A stretch of 64,000 bases of DNA from Vishniacozyma victoriae (lineage: Eukaryota; Basidiomycota; Tremellomycetes; Tremellales; Bulleribasidiaceae). The position numbers and the translations under genes were made by a program. The notes below the pieces were generated by a model. The model did not search any database and was not told the DNA's origin. It saw only the letters and a program-made list of their open reading frames with translations. Shown in pieces: positions 12,221 to 23,914 of this stretch. The first letter of the stretch is position 1. Every line of letters begins with the position of its first letter. The stretch covers positions 372,001 to 436,000 of the forward strand of contig JADPYG010000091.1 in the NCBI GenBank assembly GCA_017654735.1. The letters are read 5' to 3'.

Positions 12221-13851
12221 CTACCTAGCATACCCTTGACCTTGACCCTGTCCTTGTTTTTGTCCAGCAGCGAACCCATACTGCCCCTGCCCCTGTGCTT
12301 GCCCATAATGTTGTTGATCATGCTGATCATACCCATACCCTCTCTCATCATGAGCATCTTCATACCTACTCTCCCTATTCCCCCCTCCATGCGCATAATC
12401 ATCCTGCTCATACCCCTGTTGAGGAGGTAACATCCCCCCAGAACTCTCTCCCCTATAATGTTGAGGATAAGCCTCATGTTGATCTTGATATACTTTATCG
12501 TCCCTCAATGACTCTGTTGAAATTCGATGATCCCATACATCGTCTTTATGGCCTGGGAGGGGTGGTTGGGTATTGTATACTGATCCGGGGTTGTACCTTG
12601 TAGAGCGGAGGACGGACATTGTGAATGCCTCGGGGTTTTCAGAGTAGACGGAATGGTAGAGTTTATGGTCTGATACTTGAGATTTACCGTATTTCCGAGT
12701 GACACTGGTGGTCAGCTTTGCCCTCTTCTGGCTTTATCATCCTGATCATCCTTGCTTCTTCGCTTTCGGTCCTCGTCCCTGCTTATTTACTCTCCGGCTT
12801 CTTGTTTGTTGTCGAACACTGTGAGGGATAACTTACAAGATGAAGTACCCCTGAGTGACCAGTAAGATTAACCACAAACCACCCATGATCCCCACATCAG
12901 CCCAAGCGAAAGCAGGACATAGGGTATCAGCCTGAGCAGACAAAGTAGCATTCGCAGCGCCGGCAGTAATCCCAGAAAGAGCTGTGGAGGGCGTAAAGAA
13001 GTCCGTCTATGCATTAGCTAATTACTCCTGGAATTCGGAAGACCGATGACATCGAGGAGATGATGGAGAAGAGATACTCACTCGACATTTCCCGATGGCA
13101 GGAGCATGTTTCGTAGCTGAACTAATGATCAATCCAGCAGCCGCCGCGAAGGATGATAGTACAGCAAGCATGTTGAGGAGAGAGTACCATCGGTAGGTTG
13201 AGGTTTTTTCCTACTACATTAGTCGTCGCTCTTGAAAGTCGGTGAGATCGGCGAGACGGCCGTTAACACACTGATCAAAGGTAAAAGGAGAGATAGGGTA
13301 GATGAGGGGACAGGGACATACACGTAATACACCGACGAAGCCCACTGGCTGCAAGCCCGCTACTACGAAACAACAGATTGCGAGGATGATTCCAGCGAAT
13401 GAGGGGAAGTAGGCTCCGACCACTGATTGTCAGATTGAATCTCATTTCTCGCTTTCGTTGCGTTCTCCTCCCTCAGTTCTCCCCATCGTCCCCGTGTTAT
13501 CCTATTTCCAGGGGACACACGGCTTGGATAGAGTGCAAGCCGGATCTGAAAGAGAAGACCTACCGGATGGAGTCGTGAAGACCATCACTCCAATGGCTAG
13601 CGCTACGACCTACACATCAGCCTAGGCTATGATAGTGAAAGGGGTTACCTACGCCCTGTTCAAGTAATATCGAGTAGATCCCAAAGTTGACTACTGGGAT
13701 TGCTGACCATCAGCTCTCTTCCCTTCAACTTTCCGGTACAGAGAATATGAGGAGACATAGAGCGATGGACGAGTGTAAAAGGGGACATACCGCAACAACA
13801 GTACTTTGGGTCTATTAACGACTTTCCAAAGTCTCTATACATCGACTTCAT
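12221..13851 (-). CDS. Four-helix (tetraspan/MARVEL-like) membrane protein with Gln/Gly-rich tail
   Basis: Seven exons: complement(13791..13851, 13653..13702, 13564..13609, 13322..13422, 13082..13210, 12837..13006, 12221..12704). The spliced protein begins MKSMYRDFGKSLIDPKYCCC, a Cys cluster just before the first membrane helix (IPVVNFGIYSILLEQGVVAL) that could be palmitoylated. Further hydrophobic segments are YFPSFAGIILAICCFVVAGL, LLNMLAVLSSFAAAAGLII and VGIMGGLWLILLVTQGYFIL. A loop with Cys residues (KHAPAIGKCRTDFF ... SAQADTLCPAFA) lies between helices 3 and 4, on the same side as in tetraspanins. The cytosolic tail of about 150 residues is rich in Tyr, Gln, His and Gly with repeated QGQGQ units. 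No CCG motif, so I call it tetraspan-like rather than a true tetraspanin. The function is unknown. Confidence 0.8.
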
Positions 13852-14204
13852 GTTTGTTTCCCGACTGTAGTCGCTTCGATTTCTGGTATATATGTATTCC
13901 GACCAATGTATTTTCTGCTGATACTGAGTCCTTATCGGCGCGAGTTGCCGTGGAGTAGGAGTCTAGAGTATGAGTAGTGAATGGAGTAAAGTGGTCGTGG
14001 ATGGACGCGCAGCAAGTTCAGTCGCGTTCGTTGAATATGCACCGCTCATTCATTCACCTTCCAGCGGAATCAATCTGCACTGCCTATATGACTATGGCAA
14101 GGGGGGTATATGCATACAACAATAGGTAGACAGGTAGGCATGATGCCAGAGATGTATTATAATAGGATAGATGCGTGATTGGTAGATGGAAGTGTACAAT
14201 GACA
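13852..14204. other. Intergenic, 353 bases
   Basis: Lies between the start of the tetraspan gene and the end of the CWF23-like gene. It holds the tetraspan promoter and 5' leader and the CWF23 3' end. I see no gene, tRNA or repeat. Confidence 0.6.
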
Positions 14205-15582
14205 CTACGCCTCCTCCTCCCTCCTAATTTCCTCTATCAATCTCTCCCGTTCCATCTGCCTCATCTTGAGTAATGTCATACTTTCAAACTCATCTTCTCT
14301 TTTCTTTCTGTTGATCTGATCCGTGCGTGATTGAGAGTGGGAGGCGAGCAGGTCGGACATTGTTGTCGTTCCGAAATTGGGCGCTGAGCTGAATGTCGGG
14401 AGGGGTGCTTCTATGTTCGTATTCGTATCTGTGTTGGCACGCGTATCCGTATCGCGTGATTCTTTGGCAAGAGGCTGTGAACGTGGAGATGGACGATGAG
14501 TTTCCGACCAAGCTACCCAGTCCGGCGTGGCCCCTCCTGCCCATTTAACTTTAACTCCCTCCCACCCTTCTTTCCCACCTTCCAAATCACGCCAACAAGC
14601 CCAACATCCTCCCCAATTCCCCTCTTTAAACTCTACGATCGCTTTCTTGCCCTTTCTCTTCTTCTTCCCTTCAACCTCTGGGGGATCTTTGATGAAGACA
14701 TGATTGATTGGTCCGTATGATGACATTAAACGATCTTGTAGATCATCTGCCAGACTTGAGGTGGTTGGGAATTGTAGGATTAAAGTCAGGTCGATAGGTG
14801 TGATTGGTGGTTGTGAAGTCGACGTTGATGTCGATGTGCTTGCGTGGACCGGCTTGGGAATATCGGGAGCAGCTTGACCAGCAGTCTTTGCTATAGCAGC
14901 AGCTTTCCTCTGAGCTTCCTCCAACATCCTTTTTCCAGCATCCATAATCTCCTCTTCAGCAGCTTCTTCACGTCTACGACGCGCTTGCTCGAGTTTGGCT
15001 TTTTTGGCTTCTTCCTCTCGGAGTTCGAGGGCCTGGGAGTTAGCTTACGAGCGGAGCGAGCAAGTCCATGGAGAATGGGGAGAAGGAAAAGATTTAGATT
15101 GGTCTCGGGGACACTTTGTGACTTCAAAGCAAGTAAAGGGATGGACGACAGAATCATGAGGGCAGAGCACAGAGGAGAATTTTCGGACGTGGGGATAGGG
15201 AGGTAATGTCATCGGGAGGAGAGTATGGTGAGAAACATGGACGTACATCAATCATGTCCTTCCTTTTCTTATCACTCTGAGCATATTTCTCCTTCCTCTT
15301 CCGATCCGTTTCGAGCCGAGTATCGACATAAGTCCGTTTAGCAGGATCACTAAGTATTTCAATCGACAATGAAATCTCTCTAAACCTCACAGCTAATCAT
15401 CAGTCATGGCTCGACGAGAGAATGATGGACGTACGCGCTTCCGGGGCAGATGATTTATCTGGATGCCATTTCAAGCTAGCTTTCCTATATGCTTTCTTGA
15501 TTTCTTGATCTGTTGCTCCTACCTCCAGACTTAGGATACGGTATGGATCTAGAGCGGATTCTTCTTCTGTAAGTAAAGGCAT
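14205..15582 (-). CDS. CWF23: J-domain plus RRM protein, CWF23/DNAJC17-like splicing factor
   Basis: DNAJC17/Cwf23 proteins are nuclear J proteins linked to spliceosome disassembly. Exons complement(15435..15582, 15247..15392, 14205..15032). The J domain opens the protein: DPYRILSLEVGATDQEIKKA, AYRKASLKWHPDKSS with the essential HPD, then FREISLSIEILSDPAKRTYVD. A charged coiled region follows (ETDRKRKEKYAQSDKKRKDM ... LEQARRRREEAAEEE). A single RRM-like domain then reads LILQFPTTSSLADDLQDRLM, YGPINHVFIKDPP, KKAIVEFKEGNWGGCWACW, and the end is a charged helix. This J-coil-RRM order is diagnostic. The start was taken at MPLLTEEES, not at the upstream in-frame ATG at 15636, because the J domain follows directly. 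Intron 2 is unusually long (214 bases). Confidence 0.92.
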
Positions 15583-15680
15583 AATTGGTTGAATGACAAC
15601 AAGTAGATTAGTTGTAGAGATTAACCGATATTTCATCTCTCATCTTTCATTTATCATCTCATTTACACCTAGAATACCAA

Positions 15681-16427
15681 ATGTCCTTAGCTCGATATCT
15701 CCAGCCTGCAAGAATACTATTCACCTCGAAACCGATTCAAACGTCTTTATTAGTTCGATCAATACATACAAGCTCCAAGATGTCGGCTTCAGTTGAAGAT
15801 GGACATCCACCTAAATCGAGATCTGCAGCTAGGATCCCTGGTCCAGTTGAACAATCTATGCAGACTAAGGTATGTACCTCTCTTTCCCTAGTTCTAATAC
15901 TGTTTATCGGATTCTCTCTCCACTCTGGATATTGCTTCCCTTGCTGGAATGCCATTTGAATAGGATTCGAGGATACTACCAGGGCGAGACTGACGATCAG
16001 CTTGTCGAAGCATTCACACCGACTTTGATCCGTATATCAAATGATAGTTCCAAACACGCTCATCATACTGCAATGAGAGCAATCGGTGGTGGGGGTGGTG
16101 AGACTCGTAAGTCACAAGGCCATCAGGCCGTCATCTCTCTCTTCCCTCCCCTTCAATACCACCCATGCTTTTAAAGAGCTACTCGATCAGTTCCCCATCC
16201 TCAAAGGAAAGGATTGAAGTGATTGATGCTGATATCCAGATTTCGCAGTAGCAATAGTTTCCCCGGCCTTCAAGTCCAAAACCGCAATCCAGCGCCATCG
16301 AATGGTCAATAACCTCTTGAAAGATGAATTCGATAATATGGGTTTACACGCTCTTTCACTACGTCTGAAAACTCCAGAAGAATGGGAGAAGGAGGTTGAT
16401 GTAGCTAGTGCCAAGATGGGAGTTTGA
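15681..16427 (+). CDS. BolA family protein, probably mitochondrial (BOL1/BOLA1-like)
   Basis: BolA proteins work with monothiol glutaredoxins in iron-sulfur cluster delivery. Exons 15681..15869, 16001..16106, 16240..16427. The N-terminal 35 residues (MSLARYLQPARILFTSKPIQ, then VRSIHTSS) are rich in Arg/Ser with no acidic residue, as in a mitochondrial presequence. The BolA fold follows: EQSMQTK joined to LVEAFTPTLIRISNDSSKHA, then HHFAVAIVSPAFKSKTAIQR, HRMVNNLLKDEFDNMGLHAL. The invariant RxR/K-H-R-M-V segment and the SSKHAHH metal-ligand His are present. The second exon was placed so that LVEAFTP directly follows MQTK; the longer unspliced reading (RGYYQGETDDQ) is not family-like. A 5-Gly run sits in the usual variable loop. 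Its divergent promoter with the CWF23-like gene is only 98 bases. Confidence 0.9.
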
Positions 16428-16824
16428 TTAGAGCAGGTTCTCTGGAGAAGGAGCGATATGTCGGGAAGGGAAATGTATGTAATTGCATTTGATGTACTCT
16501 TAATCGTACAAAAACAACTATCTATATCTGATTTGAATTTCCTTTGAAACCCTTGAAAGTACACAACGCGAGAGGGTGGAAAATGATACAACCATGTAGA
16601 GGAGAATGAGAATGAAATTGAGAGGGAGAGCGAAAGCGAAAGTGTGGTTGGGAAAGCAATCCGGGATTGAGGAGATGGTGGTGGTCGTGATCCGGTCCGG
16701 GAATGTCATTGTTATTGTGACATATGGTCGATAATGTGATGAGAGTTGATGGGAATTGTGTCGAATTCGGATGTTGTAGGGCGTCCTTCTTCCTCTCCCC
16801 GTCACTTTGACTTTATCGTTCACT
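16428..16824. other. Intergenic between convergent genes, 397 bases
   Basis: 3' regions of the BolA and UBL3-type genes. Open frames present here have no recognisable protein content. No repeat or RNA gene seen. Confidence 0.6.
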
Positions 16825-18013
16825 CTACATGATCACGCATTTACATCCCCCAACTTCTTCTTCACCTCTTGATCTCGTTCGCGAAGGGTTTAATTTATTC
16901 GTCTTGGGATCTGACCATCAGCTTGGTCCAAGTCCGCTATCTCGGCTCCTTCTCTCTCTTCCATCCAGCTCTGCTCCCACTTGCTCCCTGAACTGAGGAT
17001 CATGATAAAACACTTCAGGTTGCAGGGAGGGAAGACCGAGACAGGAAAAAATGGGTCGGAAAGAGGCGGAGAAAGAACGTACCCTCTTCTGCTCGGATTG
17101 AGAATGACCGCACGGAGATATGGATGACTGTTGGATTTGTCGATACTGTAGAGGTGGGTAGATTATTTGCTGTTCGTCAGTACATTTCTCAATCTATCTT
17201 CCAGCTATCCGCTCCTCTTTCTGCCACACCTTGCAGACCCTTCCCACTGTTTGAGCCGGTGACGAGCTCGTATGATGGTAGTCATGAGGCACACACGACA
17301 ACTTGGGATCGGTAGAGGACGATGAGAGACGGAACGTACATGAAAGAGTAGTATCATCCTGTAAGATCCGACCAGCATGTAGGATCCTCAAATACGACGG
17401 GGAGGGAGGTTGACTAGGTTCTGTCCAATCTGGATATCAGCGTTTCATTCTAGCCTTCCATCTTCTTGATCTTCATCCCCGATGCGGTCCTCGTCCGACC
17501 TTGATGGGGGTGGACCGATGGGAAAAGGGACATACCAGAAGGCCACATTGACCAAATCAATTCTTTCTATAATATCAGTATCATCCAGATGATCGATCGC
17601 ACAGATCGCTCGAAGAAGGTAAAGCTGAGTGTGCAGGAGGAGCCGAAGAGGTAGTGATAAGGAAGGGGTAAGGGGGAGGAAGAAGGAAGGCAGAAGGAAC
17701 ATAACTCACCATCCGCCCAACAGTTAATTCCGGTTCAAAGTTAAAGACATGGTTTTGTCCACTTATAACGAGTGCCCGAACATGGACCTATATGTCAGCT
17801 TGATCCAGCAGACACACAGCAGCTTGGCGAGAGGTATAGGGCGGAGAAGTTGCCTGGGATGGGAAAACATACCATAGGCCCAGCTGCGGGTGGATTCGTA
17901 CTACTAGGTGAAACCGGTGAAGCCGCTGATACTTGAGGCTCAACATTGGAATCAAGGGCGAGAGGATGAGATGGGGTGATAGGTGCTAGCGAAGGTGCGG
18001 TTGTTGATGTCAT
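16825..18013 (-). CDS. Membrane-anchored ubiquitin-fold protein (UBL3/MUB-like) with CAAX box
   Basis: UBL3/MUB proteins carry a ubiquitin fold, lack a diglycine end, are prenylated at a C-terminal CAAX box and act at membranes. Exons complement(17873..18013, 17710..17787, 17536..17566, 17340..17429, 17083..17145, 16825..16910). After a 45-residue Ser/Pro/Ala-rich leader the fold reads VHVRALVISGQNHVFNFEPE, ELIWSMWPSDWTEPSQPPSP, YLRILHAGRILQDDTTLS, TNPTVIHISVRS, close to the human order (LRLILVSGK..EFLF, WP.DW, LRLIYQGRFL, TTVMHLVAR). The last exon ends EEEVGGCKCVIM-stop: Cys-Val-Ile-Met is a textbook CAAX motif with an upstream Cys that could be palmitoylated. The 172-base intron before it was chosen because it alone joins the fold to the CAAX frame. 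Confidence 0.87.
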
Positions 18014-19253
18014 TGTGGTGATGTGATGTGTGATGTGTGATGTGTGAATGGAAGAGATCGATTGGTCGGGGGATATATTGGCCGTGGTGTTCTCCCTTGT
18101 CTATAGGAATCGTCTGAGTGATGTACAACTTGGATATCGGAAGGTGTATATATCGATATATTCAAAGTATCGTATCAGGTATGAATGATAGTAACACGCT
18201 GAAATGATTAATGCGCAGTTCGAAGATCGGCTGAGTAGTTACACCTTCAAAAAGCGCCAAGGATGGCTCCGCCTGGAATTTCCCCGAGAATTAAAGTGAC
18301 GATGAATCAGGGCTGGGGTTGGGGTTTGGATGTATTATCGGTTGATTGGTTGTATCGTATTGTTCTACTTAATTTGAGTGGTAGTGATTTAAATAAGAGT
18401 AATTTGACCGGATGCATGAGATCACCGGTCCACCTTCTATACTTCTACTTGATATGAGATGCGTCTACAAATGTTTGATGTTTAATTTGGAATTAGGAAA
18501 TGGATCTAAAAAGAACGGGGATACTAGTTTACAGACAGCGGGGGAACAACGGAGGAAGATAAGATGACGTACTCCTTCATGATTTTCTTGTCATTACCAT
18601 TATTCGGTTTGTAATTTGACCGGGCTGTGATGCTGCTTAAAATGGCCAGACTTCCCTTGAGTCCCGTGTCTCATGATCTCAGATTTGCATAACGTGGCTG
18701 AAACTTTGAATGTTCTTTGTGCACTGGTTCATCTGGTTTTATGAGATCAGATCCGAGAAGAAAGATCTGTATCTGTAGAAAGGGTATGAAAGAAGCCGTT
18801 TTGGTTGATATCAATCACCGGTAATGAAGAGAGACTCTATCCTAGACCGATAATCATCGGTCTTGCGGCGATTGGACATGATGGATATCTAGCACCGACG
18901 ACAACGTATCCCCGTGCTCGCAAGACCGTCATCAATTAAACGTGAAGAACGAAGGTGAACACGAGACAGCGGTGATGATCACCGAGGCGATGATGCTCAC
19001 GCGATAAGCCAATACCAAGACTCGTAGTCCACCTTGGAATCTTGGCAGGTACATGATACCCCCGATACTATCGGTAAAAGGGAATCGTCATCCCATCTCG
19101 TTCTTGAGTTCCTCGAGCATTGTGATCGACAAGCCTGGACGGAAGGATACACTCATTTGGGATAGTGAAGAAATACGATGCATGAGATAATGGTTTTGAT
19201 CGGATTTTACGACTGTTTTTGGGTTTTCCTATTTTTGTTTCCTCTTCCACCGT
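18014..19253. other. Gene-free stretch, 1.24 kb, with inverted repeats
   Basis: Lies between the UBL3-type start and the PAN3 3' end. No coding signal seen. It holds the UBL3-type promoter (a run of TGATGTG repeats near 18015-18045) and two short perfect inverted repeats: AGACCGAT/ATCGGTCT around AATC at 18844-18863, and CGGTGAT/ATCACCG around G at 18970-18984. Confidence 0.55.
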
Positions 19254-22136
19254 CTAGCTCTTCTCCCCTTCTCTCATCTCCGGACCTGACATCCGCGTCC
19301 GCTTCATCTCCTCGGCGTCTGCTTCTTCGTGCGACCTGGCCACAACCAAGATATCAGAATCAGGGTTATCGCCTTGATCCTTTCAATTCACTATTCATCA
19401 GCTCTCTCACTCCATTATCCCAGGTGGAGACGGGACTCACGAATAAGCGGCCTCGACACATGTTTTGATTTCCCGATAAGAGACTACTAGACAAGATGAA
19501 TCGTCCCTAGAGACAAGCATGATTTTCTCATCCAATCCCGCGTCCAACTATACATCAGCTCTGCTCATATCACTCTCTTTTAATGCCCCTTCGTTCTCTT
19601 TCTGATTGACTTGACAATGGGGAAGATTACATGACGGTGATATTGGGACTGACCTTGTTCAGACATGTCAATACGTGCGATAAGTCCAATACTGGGGAAT
19701 TATCAATACCGATAGAATGGAATACAAAGTCCCGGAATAGCTTTAGGATGTACCTAGCGAATCAGCTCTCACCCTCACTTGTCTTCCCGGTGCTCTGTGA
19801 ACAGCGAGGATCACGAAGGAAGGGGACATACCGATCACCAGTATCGCTCCATCTAGGATCAAGTTCGAATCTACGAGTCAGCTCTCTATTCACATTACCC
19901 AAAAAGGCTCTCGGTAGCGGCTGACTCACTCGGCACGTTCATTGATGAATCCCAACTTAATCATCAATCGAACCAGACGTCCATTTTCGACTTCTCCACT
20001 GAGTTCGCTTTCAAGCATGTCGTTGTAACTAGCATCAGCTCTAGTCTTGTTGTTCTCCCATCATCCCGATCGGTCCTTGGCCAGGGGATGACAGAAGGAC
20101 ACGCTGGACCTGCCGGTCCAGGTACTTACTTTTGCATCGCATCAAACTCGTTCAATATCCTCAATCCGAGTATACTAACGACCTCATCGATGTTCTTCCC
20201 CTGTGGTCCGGGTGGTTTACCACACAAGTACATGACTAGATTCTTGACATCAGGCGAGTAATGTCGGGAAATGTGATCGAGTGGAGCAGCGGGATGTTGA
20301 CCTGGTACGAACCATTCACAACATAATGTCATGATTAATTTACCTAGGGATACTAGGTCGTCGTGCTGTCGATTAGCTAGATTGCGAAAAGGTGACGTAC
20401 TTGTAGACCTGATATGTGGACGTGTGGATCATAAGAAACCACATCAAGGATACCCACACCAGTCAATCGGATTCTATCATCAGCACACACATACACATCA
20501 CCAAAGTGAGAACGCACCTGTTCTTTCCAGTGAGGATTATTCGACTAGGATCTAATCCCCTCAATGCCATTCCTGAAGAATGGATCGCTTTGATAGCATT
20601 CGCGATCTGGGTGATATAACTCCATAATAACCTCTCTGGGATGGGCGGGGGTGATTTCCGACGAGGAGTCATGGCCATCATTTCGGGGTTTAGGTGTTCT
20701 TCTTCTAGAGTAGTCGAGTTTGGGTGGAAATCGTAGACCATCATCAGGGCTGCTGTTAGCGAGTTCTCTGAAGCGAGATAAGGAGAAGGAGATAGAAGGA
20801 ATGATTTAGGAGACGTACAGTTATCATTGAATGCCTTGGTCGTGAATGCTTCCCGTAGACTGACGACATTTGGGTGTTTCATCTGTCTCCATTTCTCCAT
20901 GGCAGAGAACGCTTCCTGGCTGGAAACCTTGTACCCTGATTGTCAGCGCTGCTCCAATCCTGCCAACTCGAGCCAACAGCCAACAAGCACCCCCAGCCTA
21001 GAAACCTCGCCCGGACTCACCTTCAACTCTCCTCAGACAATAAACCCCACCATCAATACTACTAACAGCCCGATACAACGGTGTCGGATATCCATAAATC
21101 TTGCTTACCCCCATCCGCCTATCGAGTGGCATAAGCGAATGATAAGGCCCAACCTCATGCGGTAATCCCGGAACAGGAACGTTTCCGAGGTGTGTAGCAT
21201 CTTGTCGAGCTTGAATCATGTGCCGCAAATCGTCTGGGATGAAGAATGAGTGTAGAGGGTGTTTTTGCATGGGTGGGTTCGAGATGAAGGGGAGAGAGGG
21301 GGTGTAGAGGTGGTGAGTTAATTCGTTTTGGGGGTTTGGGTGGTGTTGGTAATGAGAGTGGAAAGAGGGGTCTTCGTAGCTCATCTACTTATTAGTTACG
21401 GCTCGGGCGAGATCTTTACGAGGAGGTAGGAGTCACTTGAGCAGATTGAGATCAGGATAGAGAGGATAGGAAGAGTGAGGGGGGACATACGGAAGCACCG
21501 AGCCCCTGGGAAGTATTCAATTGAGGCCATTCCGGAGCATCCGCTCTAGGTCCAGCGGGAGGAAGTGATAGAGAGGAAGGATCAGGAGAATTGACTCTAG
21601 GCGTGAACGTCCCAGCCGAGGTTTTGGGGACGAATACAGGTGCAGCTAGATTGACGGATTTAGTCGTCGTTGTGGATATGTTTGTACGGGTGGAAGCGTT
21701 TGGAGGGGGGATACTGTTTGTCAGCTTGTCCCCGAGAGGTGAGCTTACGAATCGGAGGAAGGCTCTTCTCCTTGTATATCCTCTTCTGGCTGATTTGTTA
21801 GTTCCCATACTGAGTAGGATGGATGAATAGGGCATACGGCAGGATGATAATAGACACACTACTCGTCAGCTCAATCTGGTAAGAGATAGTAGACTTACAC
21901 CCGCATCCTGGAATCGACAAACACTTCTAATCAGCTACGTCAAGAGATATACATACCCATAAATCAATACATTACGACATAGTTTCTGATTCCCATCTAC
22001 ATATCAGCTCAGTCTGTTGCAAGGAGTAAGCAAGCTTACCTTTCTTCCCAGTTGCTGTTCCCTCCGACGCTCCAGTCCCGGCGGATGGGGAGGATGGACG
22101 AACGATCTGAACGGCTGCTGAGCGTGGTGCGGCCAT
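19254..22136 (-). CDS. PAN3: PAN3, regulatory subunit of the PAN2-PAN3 poly(A) nuclease
   Basis: PAN3 recruits PAN2 to poly(A)-binding protein for initial mRNA poly(A) trimming in the cytoplasm. The gene has more than ten exons. The start gives MAAPRSAAVQIVRPSSPSAG; the next short exons build a CCCH finger with the order CRNVLIYGKC, CGCVYYHPA. A Ser/Pro-rich linker follows. The core begins FFIPDDLRHMIQARQDATHL, then YHSLMPLDRR, YPTPLYRAVSSIDGGVYCLR and the pseudokinase (EKWRQMKHPNVVSLREAF, LLWSYITQIANAIKAIHSSG, LRGLDPSRIILTGKNR). The C-terminal knob is recognisable: LDAGLDEKIMLVSRDDSSCL, VVSYREIKTCVEAAYS. The last exon adds about 25 residues ending at 19254; this tail is my least certain splice choice. 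Confidence 0.92.
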
Positions 22137-22363
22137 GCTGAGGCTGGATATGGTGTAGTATACAGAGAGATGGAGGATTAAGGATGTGAAAGGAGTAAAG
22201 TCATCTCGGACCCAGACGCGTCGGTCATTCGTTAGTGCGGGGCCATCTCATAGGGTTCTTTGAGATGTTGTACTTGGATATGCATACAAAAGCGAGTGGG
22301 TTTGCTACTAGAGGGCATCTATAAGATCTATCAAGGGGTTGGATACTGCATGAGAACGACGGA

Positions 22364-23743
<1,380 letters not shown>

Positions 23744-23914
23744 CTTTGCTCGAGTATATATGGTAGAGTAGATAATTGAGTGATTCCAACTTTTGATTAA
23801 ATTGCTTGATTTAGTAAATCTATGTACCGTGCCTGAGTGAACTTAATGACAAGTCGTATAATCAACACCTAGTACTATTATACCATTGAATACACTCATT
23901 TACTCGCTGGCAGG

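Noticed and set aside
20463..20900. Separate protein kinase gene on -
   Set aside because: The kinase-like text is the pseudokinase part of PAN3 and joins it through short introns.
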